The notes under the pieces: model-generated
What the model was told of the DNA's origin: nothing
Seen by the model: only the letters and a program-made list of their open reading frames with translations
Database searches by the model: none
Shown: positions 17,011-27,316 of the stretch, piece by piece
Numbering within the stretch: the first letter of the stretch is position 1
How the letters are laid out: each line of letters opens with the position of its first letter
Origin: Ulvibacterium sp.
GTDB taxonomy: Bacteria; Bacteroidota; Bacteroidia; Flavobacteriales; Flavobacteriaceae
DNA length: 64,000 nt
Reading direction: 5' to 3'
Assembly (NCBI RefSeq): GCF_028285715.1
Contig: NZ_JANQOO010000017.1
Span: 124,001-188,000 of the forward strand
Program-made: the position numbers and the translations under genes

Positions 17011-20010
17011 ATGAAAAAACAGTTGAAGCCGGTGCTTATGCTATTCCTGATAGGAATCTCGTACACATACGCACAAGAAAGAACAGTGACCGGTAATGTA
17101 ACCGATCAGAATGCCATACCGCTGCCTGGCGTTAATATTTTGGTAAAGGGCACCACCTCTGGGACCCAATCCGATTTTGATGGGAATTACACCATCCAGG
17201 CCGAAGAAGGACAGATTTTAATATTCTCCTATTTAGGGCAAAAAACCGTTGAATTCACCGTTGGAACTTCAGATACCATAGATGTTCAGATGGAAGAAGA
17301 TGCTTCTCAATTGGAAGAAGTAATCGTGGTAGGCTATGGTTCGCAATCCAAAAGAAAAATAACGGATAATATTGCTACGATATCCTCAGATCAAATAAAC
17401 GAAATACCCACCCCCAGTCTACAAAGTGCCCTTACGGGAAAAGCCGCCGGTGTTCGTATTACCCAACTAAACGGCAAAGTAGAAGGAGGAATTAAAGTAA
17501 GGGTAAGAGGTGTAGCTACGATATCTTCTTCCCAGGAGCCCCTTTACGTAATTGATGGCGTACCGCTAACCAATCAAGACGAGTCCATAAACGATTCCCC
17601 CATAAACCCATTGGTATCGTTAAACCCGAATGACATTGAGTCCATTCAAATTCTAAAGGATGCCTCATCAGCTGCCATTTACGGTGCTCGAGGCACCAAT
17701 GGTGTCGTTCTGATAACCACGAAACAGGGTAAGGAAGGTAAGACCAAGGTATCTATCAACTCATCCTATGGTTGGAGCACCGCCACCAATAAACTCGATT
17801 TTCTGAATGCGGCCCAATATAGGGAACTCTTTTTGGAAGCTGGACTCAATAACGGTTTTACGGAACAAGAAATACAGGACCAATTTGATTTTTACTCCAA
17901 CGGACAGACCAATGTGGACACGGATTGGCAAGATCTTGCCTTAATTGACGGGTCCGTAGAGGATTTTGGGGTATCCATTTCAGGTGGTGGTACCAAAACC
18001 CGTTTTTTTCTTTCGTCAGGATATAACAAGACCCATGGTATTGTACGAGGCAATATTCTAGAACGCTATTCCTTGAGGGGAAATTTTGATCATGACATAT
18101 CCGATAAGTTCAAAACAGGTCTCAATATGACCATTTCAAAAACCAAGATCAATAGAATATCCAACGATAACGCTTTTGCCACTCCCTTACAGGCCGTTGC
18201 CCAGGTACCCGTTTCCCCGGCTTTTTTGGAAGATGGTGTTACACCTAACAACGAAACCACGGAATACTTTAACTTCTTAATGGAACAGTTCAATGGCAGT
18301 TTTGAGACCAATATGTGGAGGGTCATTGCAAATACATATCTGCAATACCAAATACTACCAGAGCTCAACTTTAGGTCGGAAGTAGGTTACGACCTAAGTG
18401 TACAACTTGCGGAACGCTTCTCGGGCAGTTTAACCGAATCTGCTTCGGTTGGTGGGTTTGGAACCGCGAATACCGTGGAAACTGAAAGGTATGTATTGAC
18501 CAATTACTTCTCCTACAATAAGGTCTTTGGGGAGCGATTTGATGTCGAGGCTACTGCCGGTATGAGTTTTGAGGAGAGCAGAAGAAGGCTGCAATTTATC
18601 CAGGCACAAGGTTTTCCTTCGGATGACCTTGAAACCCTTAATAGTGCCTCGGAAATTGTAGCGGGAGGATCTAGTAGAACAGCTTTCAATTTCTTATCCT
18701 ATTTCGGTAGGGCAAGTCTGGCCATTGACAATAAATACCTGTTTAAGGGTAGCTTACGATACGATGGTTCCTCTCGTTTCGGTGCTGACAACCGATTTGG
18801 TATCTTCCCAGCCGCCTCGGTTGGTTGGATTGTTTCCGAAGAGAATTTTTTAGTTGATTCGGAAACGCTTTCCCTTCTAAAACTTAGGGGTAGTTGGGGC
18901 GTAACGGGTAACGCTGGAATCGGTGATTTTGCAAGTCTAAGTCTTTTCCAAGGCTCTCCTTACAACCAAAGAGCGGCATTGGCACCTACCCAGTTGGGCA
19001 ATCCTGATGTAAAATGGGAAAGGACCACACAGGTTGATGTAGGATTGGATTTTGGCTTTTTTAGCAATAGGATATCCGGGGAAATCGACTATTACGTAAA
19101 GAACACCAACGATCTTTTGCTTAATGAGCCAATTCCTGGGACCACAGGTTTTGTGAACATTACGAGAAACGTAGGGGAGCTGAGGAATAGAGGTCTTGAA
19201 TTTGTCCTGAACACCAGGAACATTCAGACCGAAAATTTACGATGGAGCACCTCTTTCAATATCTCGACTTTGGATAATGAGGTGACAAGCTTGCCTGGTG
19301 GGGATATTATCGAAGGTAGAAACATTGTAAGGGAAGGAGAGGTCTTATCTTCCTTTTACATGGTGGAATATGCGGGGGTAAATTCAGAAAACGGGGATGC
19401 CCTTTTTGTACTGAACACCCCAAATGCCGATGGCACCCTAAATAAAAACACGACAAGTAACTTTAATGAGGCGCAGCGTGTCATAGCAGGTAGTCCTTAC
19501 CCAGATTTGATAGCCGGTCTATCCAGTAACCTCAATTATAAAAATTTGGACTTTTCCTTTACCTTCCAAGGAGAATGGGGTGCAAGCATCTATAATGACG
19601 GTGGAAGATTTCAATCTGGTAATGCCCGTTTTTTTGATAATCAAACAGCGGACCAATTGAACCGATGGCAACAGCCCGGAGACATTACCAATGTTCCCCA
19701 GGCAAGACTATTCTCTACCAACGGACAACAACCTTCTACCCGTTATTTAGACGAGACCGATTTTATCCGTTTACGTAATCTCACCTTGGGTTATACCATT
19801 CCAAGAGACGTTACCCAAAAATTCCATATCGATAGATTACGCGTCTATTTTTCAGGATTCAATTTGTTGACATTTACCGATTACATAGGATATGATCCTG
19901 AATCTACGGCAGATTTCAATGACGCCTTGAGCGATATTCAAGTTGGTGAGGATTTTTATTCCGCCCCACCTGCCAAAACTTATACCATTGGATTAAACAT
20001 CGACTTTTAA
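17011..20010 (+). CDS. SusC/RagA family TonB-linked outer membrane protein
   Basis: 999 aa; VTGNVTDQNAIPLPGVNILVKGTTSGTQSDFDGNYTI CarboxypepD_reg domain, plug, barrel ending ...YTIGLNIDF. Confidence 0.95.
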   Translation: MKKQLKPVLMLFLIGISYTYAQERTVTGNVTDQNAIPLPGVNILVKGTTSGTQSDFDGNYTIQAEEGQILIFSYLGQKTVEFTVGTSDTIDVQMEEDASQLEEVIVVGYGSQSKRKITDNIATISSDQINEIPTPSLQSALTGKAAGVRITQLNGKVEGGIKVRVRGVATISSSQEPLYVIDGVPLTNQDESINDSPINPLVSLNPNDIESIQILKDASSAAIYGARGTNGVVLITTKQGKEGKTKVSINSSYGWSTATNKLDFLNAAQYRELFLEAGLNNGFTEQEIQDQFDFYSNGQTNVDTDWQDLALIDGSVEDFGVSISGGGTKTRFFLSSGYNKTHGIVRGNILERYSLRGNFDHDISDKFKTGLNMTISKTKINRISNDNAFATPLQAVAQVPVSPAFLEDGVTPNNETTEYFNFLMEQFNGSFETNMWRVIANTYLQYQILPELNFRSEVGYDLSVQLAERFSGSLTESASVGGFGTANTVETERYVLTNYFSYNKVFGERFDVEATAGMSFEESRRRLQFIQAQGFPSDDLETLNSASEIVAGGSSRTAFNFLSYFGRASLAIDNKYLFKGSLRYDGSSRFGADNRFGIFPAASVGWIVSEENFLVDSETLSLLKLRGSWGVTGNAGIGDFASLSLFQGSPYNQRAALAPTQLGNPDVKWERTTQVDVGLDFGFFSNRISGEIDYYVKNTNDLLLNEPIPGTTGFVNITRNVGELRNRGLEFVLNTRNIQTENLRWSTSFNISTLDNEVTSLPGGDIIEGRNIVREGEVLSSFYMVEYAGVNSENGDALFVLNTPNADGTLNKNTTSNFNEAQRVIAGSPYPDLIAGLSSNLNYKNLDFSFTFQGEWGASIYNDGGRFQSGNARFFDNQTADQLNRWQQPGDITNVPQARLFSTNGQQPSTRYLDETDFIRLRNLTLGYTIPRDVTQKFHIDRLRVYFSGFNLLTFTDYIGYDPESTADFNDALSDIQVGEDFYSAPPAKTYTIGLNIDF

Positions 20011-20020
20011 ATCAATACAC

Positions 20021-21394
20021 ATGAAAAAGATTCTATATATAATACTTGTCGTTTTTGTAATATCAAGTTGCGAGGATAACTTAGACCTACTACCTGAACA
20101 AAGTTTATCCCCCGAAGCAGTAGTCTCCAACGCCGCCAATCTTGAAAATCTCTTGGTAGGTCTTTATGATGAGGCGGCCCATGGTAGTGCAGAAACCCCC
20201 TCCTTTGAAGAAAACATCTACGGAGGAATCCTAACATTGTCCGTTGAACTTTGGGCCAATTCTGGTGAATTGGCGTTTAATGGAACTTTTGAGGAACCGG
20301 CAGAGTTTAATGAAAAAGCCATTTTGACGGATAATGTAAATGCCAGGGATATATGGTTGAACGCCTATGAGGTAAACAACCAAGCCAATATCATCTTGGA
20401 AAATCTGGATGTTGTTGAAGATGCCGTCACCAAAAACCGAATCGAAGGCGAGGCCAAGTTCTTAAGAGGTTTGATGTATTTTGACCTAGCGAGAATATAT
20501 GGCCTTCCCTATGAGGCGGGGCAGTCAAACACACAACCTGCCGTTCCCATAGTTTTAAGTGCCATTACAGATGCTTCGGAGGTTGAATTTCCAACCCGAA
20601 ATTCGGTAGAAGAGGTTTATAATCAGGCTATTTCAGATTTGACCGAGGCTTACGCCCTATTACCTGAAAGTAACGATGTTTTCGCGGACAAGTACGCTGC
20701 CCAAGCCCTCCTGGCCCGACTATATCTTCAACAAGAGAATTACGCGGCCGCCAGGGATGCGGCAGATGATGTACTCCAGAACAGTGGCCATACCCTTACC
20801 TCAGATTTTGCATCGGCCTTTAATAACGATGGGGATTCCAGTGAGGACATCTTTGCATGGCAAATCACCCCACAAGATGGGGAGAACGATATGAATACTT
20901 TTTGGGCAGGAAATGATTTTGGAGGCAGGCCAGGAAATCCCGATGTAGGTATCAATCCCGAACATTTCAATATTTATGATGACGCCAACGATCAACGAAG
21001 TATGTTTTTTTATGAGACCACGGGCGGGACGGCCACAACAAAATGGCAGGGGGAGTTTTCGAATATTCCGTTTTTAAGATTAGCCGAAATGCATTTGATT
21101 CGAGCCGAGGGTAACTTCCGGGAAGGCACATCGGTGGGATTGTCCCCAGAAGAAGAAATAAACGCCCTTAGGGCTCGATCTGGAGCCGGGGCCATTGTTG
21201 ATCCATCATTACAGGACATTCTCGATGAACGCAGACGTGAATTATCATTTGAGGGTTTTTCCCTTCACGACATAAAACGATTAAAGGGTACCGTTGGAAG
21301 CCTAAACTATGATGATAACTCCTTGGTTGCACCTGTTCCCCAAAGGGAAACCGATTCCAACCCTAATCTTGATCAAAATCCAGGATATAACTAA
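20021..21394 (+). CDS. RagB/SusD family nutrient uptake outer membrane protein
   Basis: Lipobox VISSCEDN; RIEGEAKFLRGLMYFDLARIYG, FLRLAEMHLIRAEG, ILDERRRELSFEG. Confidence 0.95.
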   Translation: MKKILYIILVVFVISSCEDNLDLLPEQSLSPEAVVSNAANLENLLVGLYDEAAHGSAETPSFEENIYGGILTLSVELWANSGELAFNGTFEEPAEFNEKAILTDNVNARDIWLNAYEVNNQANIILENLDVVEDAVTKNRIEGEAKFLRGLMYFDLARIYGLPYEAGQSNTQPAVPIVLSAITDASEVEFPTRNSVEEVYNQAISDLTEAYALLPESNDVFADKYAAQALLARLYLQQENYAAARDAADDVLQNSGHTLTSDFASAFNNDGDSSEDIFAWQITPQDGENDMNTFWAGNDFGGRPGNPDVGINPEHFNIYDDANDQRSMFFYETTGGTATTKWQGEFSNIPFLRLAEMHLIRAEGNFREGTSVGLSPEEEINALRARSGAGAIVDPSLQDILDERRRELSFEGFSLHDIKRLKGTVGSLNYDDNSLVAPVPQRETDSNPNLDQNPGYN

Positions 21395-21556
21395 CATCTC
21401 CATATTCCGACTAACTCTGACTAAAAGGCGGCCAAAAGATGAACTTGGCCGTCTTTTAACTTGTTTTCAACTATAAAAAGTGCACATTAACGTAATTATC
21501 CGTTTTTTATAAGATGGAAAAGTGAAATCACAAACATCCTTTTGATGTAAAAAACA

Positions 21557-21591
21557 CGTAAACATTTATCGGAATCGTAAACGTTTATAAG
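21557..21591 (+). repeat. 35-bp tandem operator-like module, copy 3 (downstream of susD)
   Basis: CGTAAACATTTATCGGAATCGTAAACGTTTATAAG. Confidence 0.7.
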
Positions 21592-21809
21592 CCTTTCCCC
21601 AAATTAACCAAAGAAGATGTTATTTTGACGAAACAACCAGTTAAATGTAAAGCGGCCCTGAAGCACTTACTCTTAAAAAAACTCTCTGTCTCATTTTTTA
21701 GGGTAATTATTTGAATTAGCTATCAAAACATTCAGGGTCGCAATTTACATATCTTACAGAGTCAATACCGCCAAAGAAGATTCCGGTAAACTAGGTAAAA
21801 CAACATTTG

Positions 21810-22328
21810 TTACTCATTCCTAGTGTAGAGTCCGTCAAAAACCACATTGGATACCTTGCCGTCATGCAAAACTTCCCAAAGTTGGCGAACGGTACCGTTT
21901 TCATTCAATGTCCAGGTAAGTCTGTTTTTATAAGTGTTTCCATCGGCATGCACAAAATCATCGGAGGTAAGAATCATTTGATTTTCCAGTTTATTACCCT
22001 TCAGTTTTAAGTGGTTTCCTAGGTTATCTACCCAAAGCTGTTCCCATTGCTGGATCTTTGTATTATAGAAATTGAGACTTGTACCTGAAAAATTTCCTTT
22101 AGAACTGGTCCAATGCTCCCTAAGGACACAGCCGTTTTCAACTTTCTCAATCCTGTTTCTACCTACAATAGATCCTTCGGTATCGGTTACCTTCCAAGTA
22201 CCTACCCAAAAATCAAAGGCCTTATGGCTGTCCGAACAACAGGAGCATGCATCTTCCTGTGCCGATACCGCGGCGCAACTTCCCCATAAAACAAAGGCAA
22301 TTAAAAAAAATATCTTATATCCGGACAA
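21810..22328 (-). CDS. DUF1579-like secreted protein
   Basis: Signal peptide; FDFWVGTWKVTD...NRIEKVENGCVLREHW...WEQLWVDNLGNHL pattern. Confidence 0.65.
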   Translation of the reverse strand: MSGYKIFFLIAFVLWGSCAAVSAQEDACSCCSDSHKAFDFWVGTWKVTDTEGSIVGRNRIEKVENGCVLREHWTSSKGNFSGTSLNFYNTKIQQWEQLWVDNLGNHLKLKGNKLENQMILTSDDFVHADGNTYKNRLTWTLNENGTVRQLWEVLHDGKVSNVVFDGLYTRNE

Positions 22329-22348
22329 GGGAAGAGGAATAAGGATTC

Positions 22349-23134
22349 TTAGGAACTCATGTCAGCTACATACTGGATGACTACATCATTGAAAAGCTTG
22401 GGTTGCTCCACATTTACCACATGACCACAGTGCTCTATCAATAAAAGACTGGATGTACTGTGTCTTTGAACAACTTTCTTTATTGAAGGCAAAAAAAGAT
22501 AATCTTCTCCTCCCATGACGTACAATGTGGGTATTTTTAAATCTACGGTTCTAAAAAAGCGTAGGAGGGGATTTATCTGGGAGGATAGTCTAAGCCATTT
22601 AACAAATTCCCTATGATATAGCTTTCGAGCTTCACGTACCAACACAGAACGGGATTCCTTGTGATTACCATCCGGCATTATTATAAAAGTGAAGAATCTA
22701 TATAGCCATAAATACGGTACTACATTCTTGAAAACCCTTCCAAAGCCCATTAAAAACTTGAACCTAATATCAAGTTTCATTATTGCACCGCCCATGACCA
22801 TACTCTCCACCCTATCAGGATGTTTCTCCGCTAAATTTCTAATCAAAACAGTTCCTAGGGAAATTCCCACGAAATGGGATTTTTTAATTTTTAAATAATC
22901 AACTACCTCAACGATATCGTCGGTAATAGAGTCAAAATCATATTTTTCACTGAACACTGTTTTGAGAGTGGGTTTTGAGCTACCATGCCCCCTAAGATCC
23001 AAAAGCAGCACATTAAAGTGCTTTCTAAAATCCCTCACCTGTTTAAACCATATGGAAGAGCTACCACCCGCCCCGTGCACAAAAGTGACCCAGGTAGTGG
23101 AATCCTTATGAAGATGTGTGGTATAACTTAACAA
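22349..23134 (-). CDS. alpha/beta hydrolase
   Basis: HGAGGSSSIW oxyanion, DLRGHGSS, FVGISLGTVLIR nucleophile, EHCGHVVNVEQP. Confidence 0.9.
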   Translation of the reverse strand: MLSYTTHLHKDSTTWVTFVHGAGGSSSIWFKQVRDFRKHFNVLLLDLRGHGSSKPTLKTVFSEKYDFDSITDDIVEVVDYLKIKKSHFVGISLGTVLIRNLAEKHPDRVESMVMGGAIMKLDIRFKFLMGFGRVFKNVVPYLWLYRFFTFIIMPDGNHKESRSVLVREARKLYHREFVKWLRLSSQINPLLRFFRTVDLKIPTLYVMGGEDYLFLPSIKKVVQRHSTSSLLLIEHCGHVVNVEQPKLFNDVVIQYVADMSS

Positions 23135-23362
23135 AGTGTTCTCTAAAGCCCCTATTTTAGAGCGAAATGCAATGTATTAAATCTTTTTATTGTATTCGCA
23201 TCTTAACCCTATTTTTTACAAACAAAACTGTAGTTATTTAGGGATTCCCTGAAGAAATAGTTAAAACTTAGCCAAATTACTTAGATTTTAGTTGTATGAA
23301 GCAATACGTGAACATCCAAAACCTATATATGGCCGTATATTTGTAAGAACAAAAAATTGATT

Positions 23363-23557
23363 ATGGAAAAGCAGTATTGTAGAGTAGGAACCGTTACACC
23401 TTTGACACCGGGAAGAAAAGCCATAACCCTTTTGGAATACCAGTATCAAAATTTCATGAATAAGGCATCCATGGAATATGCGGATAGTAGGTTGAGTGAA
23501 TTTTTTGAACAAAAAGCTTTAAAAATTAAAAAGACTTTGGAAAGCTTGATGCAATAA
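23363..23557 (+). CDS. small hypothetical protein (64 aa)
   Basis: MEKQYCRVGTVTPLTPGRKAITLLEYQYQNFMNKASMEYADSRLSEFFEQKALKIKKTLESLMQ; intergenic, no competing ORF. Confidence 0.5.
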   Translation: MEKQYCRVGTVTPLTPGRKAITLLEYQYQNFMNKASMEYADSRLSEFFEQKALKIKKTLESLMQ

Positions 23558-23559
23558 TC

Positions 23560-24381
23560 TCATTTCAACCTTTCCAGTTCTTTTGCCATTTGATTTTGCA
23601 GGTCTTGGGCTTTTTCGGCTGCCGCCTGGGCATAGTCTTCCTTTTTAGATGCATAAATAATACCACGGGAAGAATTTATCAGAAGCCCTACGTTTTTATT
23701 CATACCGTATTTACAGACTTCACTTAAGTTTCCGCCTTGCGCCCCCACTCCAGGAACCAGAAGAAAGCTATCGGGAACTATCCTGCGAACATCTAGTAAG
23801 TAGGAAGCCTTTGTGGCCCCTACTACATACATCAAATTATTTGAATTTAGGTAGTTCTTTGAAGTCTCCAAGACAATTTTGTACAGCGCTTTATCGTCTA
23901 CTAATTTGGTTTGAAAATCATAGGCACCTTCATTGGAAGTCAAAGCCAATAATATGGTGTGCCTATCCTTAAATGCCAAAAACGGTTCAACGGAATCCTT
24001 TCCCATATACGGGGCAACCGTTATGGAGTCAAAATCCAAACCTTCAAAAAAGGCCTTTGCATAACGGGTTGAAGTATTTCCAATATCTCCTCGTTTGGCA
24101 TCAGCTATAGTAAAAATATCTGGATAATTTTTATTCAGATAGGTCATGGTCTTCTCCAGTGCCTGCCAACCTAATAGACCATAGGCTTCGTAGAACGCTA
24201 TATTCGGCTTGTAGGCCACACATAAATGATGGGTAGCGTCTATGATGGCCTTGTTAAATCTGAAAATCGGATTTTCATCTTCCAAAAGGTGTTGTGGAAT
24301 CTTATCCAAATCCGTATCCAGACCAATGCAGAGAAAGGATTTCTTTAGGTGTATTTGTTCAATGAGCCGCTGGGTGGTCAT
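23560..24381 (-). CDS. pyrF: orotidine-5'-phosphate decarboxylase
   Basis: [38 protein letters not shown]. Confidence 0.95.
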   Translation of the reverse strand: MTTQRLIEQIHLKKSFLCIGLDTDLDKIPQHLLEDENPIFRFNKAIIDATHHLCVAYKPNIAFYEAYGLLGWQALEKTMTYLNKNYPDIFTIADAKRGDIGNTSTRYAKAFFEGLDFDSITVAPYMGKDSVEPFLAFKDRHTILLALTSNEGAYDFQTKLVDDKALYKIVLETSKNYLNSNNLMYVVGATKASYLLDVRRIVPDSFLLVPGVGAQGGNLSEVCKYGMNKNVGLLINSSRGIIYASKKEDYAQAAAEKAQDLQNQMAKELERLK

Positions 24382-24392
24382 AATTTGGGCAT

Positions 24393-24456
24393 CCTCGAGC
24401 GCAATCGAGAGGTTTTTTGAAACTTATGCAAATGCTTGCCCGGCTGCGCCCGAGCA
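24393..24456. repeat. two REP-like palindromes in the prfA-pyrF spacer
   Basis: CCTCGAGCGCAATCGAGAGG (24393-24412) and TTGCCCGGCTGCGCCCGAGCA (24436-24456). Confidence 0.5.
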
Positions 24457-24468
24457 GATAAAATCTAT

Positions 24469-25545
24469 TTAAAAAATCTCCGAAGCTTCCCTCAACTTTT
24501 CCGTATTTTCAACCAAGCTCAATTCGTCGATAATTTTTTGGATATCTCCATCAATGATATTCTGTAGGTCATATAGGGTTAGTCCAATACGGTGATCGGT
24601 TACCCGCCCTTGGGGATAGTTATATGTTCTAATCTTGGCGGATCGATCTCCGCTGCTCACCTGAGAATTTCGTTTAGCCGCATCTTCTTCCTGTTTTTTC
24701 GCCAGCTCCAAATCATAGAGGCGAGAACGCAAAACCTTAAACGCCTTTTCCTTGTTCTTATGCTGTGATTTTTGGTCTTGACATTGCGCCACCAATCCGG
24801 TAGGAATATGCGTTAAGCGAACGGCCGAATAGGTTGTGTTCACAGATTGTCCGCCAGGCCCAGAGGAACAGAAAAAATCTATCCGTACATCCTTAGGGTC
24901 TATTTGTACATCAAAGTCCTCCGCTTCAGGAAGCACCATTACCGTTGCCGCACTGGTATGGACTCTCCCCTGCGTTTCGGTCTGGGGTACTCTCTGAACA
25001 CGATGCACCCCTGCCTCGAACTTCAGGGTACCATAAACATCCTCTCCGTTCACTTCAAACTGGATTTCTTTATAACCGCCACTAGTTCCCTCGCTTAAAT
25101 CGATGACGTTGGTCTTCCAGCCTTTGGATTCACAATACTTGATATACATCCGGAAAAGATCTCCGGCAAAAATACTCGCCTCGTCCCCGCCGGTTCCAGC
25201 ACGGATTTCCACGACTACATCCTTGGCATCTTCCGGATCTTTGGGTATAAGCATTAATTTAATTTCCTCTTCCAGCTGAGGCAAAGCTTCTTTCGCCTCT
25301 TCCAGTTGCATTTTGGCCATTTCCAACATCTCTGCATCACTCCCATCCGAAATAATCTCCTCTGCCTCCTTAATATTGTCCGTAAGTTCCAGATACTGAT
25401 CTCGTTTCGCCATAAGATCTTTGAGATCGCTGTACTCCTTGGTCAATTGTACATAGCGCTTTTGATCCGCAATGACATCAGGTTGGATGATAAGGTCCGA
25501 AACTTCATCAAATCGCTGTTTTACAATGTTTAGCTTTTCTATCAT
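24469..25545 (-). CDS. prfA: peptide chain release factor 1
   Basis: [46 protein letters not shown]. Confidence 0.96.
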   Translation of the reverse strand: MIEKLNIVKQRFDEVSDLIIQPDVIADQKRYVQLTKEYSDLKDLMAKRDQYLELTDNIKEAEEIISDGSDAEMLEMAKMQLEEAKEALPQLEEEIKLMLIPKDPEDAKDVVVEIRAGTGGDEASIFAGDLFRMYIKYCESKGWKTNVIDLSEGTSGGYKEIQFEVNGEDVYGTLKFEAGVHRVQRVPQTETQGRVHTSAATVMVLPEAEDFDVQIDPKDVRIDFFCSSGPGGQSVNTTYSAVRLTHIPTGLVAQCQDQKSQHKNKEKAFKVLRSRLYDLELAKKQEEDAAKRNSQVSSGDRSAKIRTYNYPQGRVTDHRIGLTLYDLQNIIDGDIQKIIDELSLVENTEKLREASEIF

Positions 25546-25697
25546 AACCCATTCGACTAAGATTGCGAATTTACGATAAAAAGAGACAAGAACATAGACA
25601 GTTTCATTGTGGTGAAATAGAGGTACTTGGTGTACTAAATCGCATGGGCAGCAAAATTCCTTAAGGATGAAAACTCAGGGGGCCTAGACTGAAAACA

Positions 25698-27023
25698 TCA
25701 ATCCCCAACAAAAGTCGTTCCCAATGTCATTATAAAGGCGTTAAGTCCATCACTTCTATCATAGGTATTAAATCGAAAGTCGACTGACTTTAAACCAAAA
25801 GTGAATAGTTTGGCCTTTGCAAAAATATCCTTATAGCGAACACCTAAACCATACTGGTGGGCGTTGTATTCGGATAAGTCATAATCCGAAGTATAAAAAT
25901 CCAAGGTAGAAAGTGCGGTTTCCTTGGCATAAAAATAATCAGCTTCGGTTTGGGTATAATATCTGTAGGCCGGATATAAAGTAAAGCTATCATTGAGTTT
26001 TATGGGTACTTCCAAACTTGCCGTATGAGCCGTGATTCCCCAATCATCTGTATAAAATCGGTAATAACCCCGCAACACAAAAACGTCGTTCAAAAAATAG
26101 TTTAAACGGGCACCTAAGGGTAGTTTAAATCTACTTTCCGGCAAACGTTCCACGTCATCGGCCAATTGGAAATCATCAATAAAAAAATCATTGACATCCC
26201 CAAAATAGACCCTTTGAAAAGGCGTACTTAACAATCCCCTTTGTAACACCAGATCAGCAAACAGGGAAGCCTGCACCCTTTTTCCCAAAATCTGGGACAA
26301 ACCTAGGGATAGGGCGTAAGAATTTCGATTTTCCTGTTCAAAAGCAACAAAAGCGGGCATATACGTTCCAGTCCCCGAAATACGACTATCAAAAAACCCA
26401 TCCCTAAGTTCAACGGGATACTGTGGGTTCCAGCTATCAAAATACAGTTGTGCGTTAATGGAGACTTCCGTATTTTTTTGATTGAACAAACGGGTATATC
26501 CACCTCCAAGGCCGATAGAAAAATAATCATACTCGGAGGATATGTAGGCATTTCCTGTCCAAATAGAGTTTCTATTATCGGAACTGTGCCTATACGAGGG
26601 ATTAAAATGTACCAATTGATCCTTGCGTGAAGCTCCGGAAGACGCACTAAACGGGCTTACTTGTCTGTTGGGATTTCCGTCCAATGGATTTACATTACTG
26701 GATGATGCCGAGGTATACGCTGAAATTCCTACATCAACGGTAAGTACATCGTCTTCGTTCATAGGAATCTGGACCACGATACTAGATGTGGCATCGGTGA
26801 GCTCTTCTGTACCCTCTCCACCCGTAACCGCCGCATTGTTGCCATCCTGTCCATAATAGCTAAACAATAAGTCGATTTCTGTGGTTTCCAAAACCCTTTT
26901 TTTATAGGTAGAGGACTCATCTTGCGAGAAACCTATTGAGGTGAATATTGCGAAAACGAAAAATAAAGTTTCTTTCAATGAAAAAAGTTGTGAGGTTGTT
27001 CCCAGTGACTTTTGCCACCACAC
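25698..27023 (-). CDS. DUF3570 domain-containing beta-barrel protein
   Basis: KRVLETTEIDLLFSYYGQDGNNAAVTGG...; YFSIGLGGGYTRLFNQKNTEVSI...DLSEYNAHQYGLGVRY. Confidence 0.85.
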   Translation of the reverse strand: MWWQKSLGTTSQLFSLKETLFFVFAIFTSIGFSQDESSTYKKRVLETTEIDLLFSYYGQDGNNAAVTGGEGTEELTDATSSIVVQIPMNEDDVLTVDVGISAYTSASSSNVNPLDGNPNRQVSPFSASSGASRKDQLVHFNPSYRHSSDNRNSIWTGNAYISSEYDYFSIGLGGGYTRLFNQKNTEVSINAQLYFDSWNPQYPVELRDGFFDSRISGTGTYMPAFVAFEQENRNSYALSLGLSQILGKRVQASLFADLVLQRGLLSTPFQRVYFGDVNDFFIDDFQLADDVERLPESRFKLPLGARLNYFLNDVFVLRGYYRFYTDDWGITAHTASLEVPIKLNDSFTLYPAYRYYTQTEADYFYAKETALSTLDFYTSDYDLSEYNAHQYGLGVRYKDIFAKAKLFTFGLKSVDFRFNTYDRSDGLNAFIMTLGTTFVGD

Positions 27024-27097
27024 ATTTTTGAATTTGAATGTTTCAAGTTTAATCGCACCAGTTACTTCACATGGTAATCACGTCCCCAATATCAGAA

Positions 27098-27307
27098 TCA
27101 GTTACATCCACAGCCCCCTCCAGTCTTTCCACCATTAGCGCCCGAAGCACCTTCGCGATAAATTTGAAAGTTAGTCTCAAAACGCTCGCTTCCCTTGGCA
27201 GACAACAACATTTCCTCATCGTTAATATAAACCTTGTCATATTCCCTTACGACCACACAGGATGTCAAAAGGAGCATAGATACAAGGAAGAGCAATACTT
27301 TCTTCAT
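27098..27307 (-). CDS. DUF4266 domain-containing small lipoprotein
   Basis: MKKVLLFLVSMLLLTSCVVVREYDKVYINDEEMLLSAKGSERFETNFQIYREGASGANGGKTGGGCGCN; C-terminal GGGCGCN. Confidence 0.85.
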   Translation of the reverse strand: MKKVLLFLVSMLLLTSCVVVREYDKVYINDEEMLLSAKGSERFETNFQIYREGASGANGGKTGGGCGCN

Positions 27308-27316
27308 GATTTAAAG

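Noticed and set aside
16914-17096. 60-aa ORF overlapping susC start
   Set aside because: Out of frame with susC and contains no credible protein pattern; the region is the susC leader.
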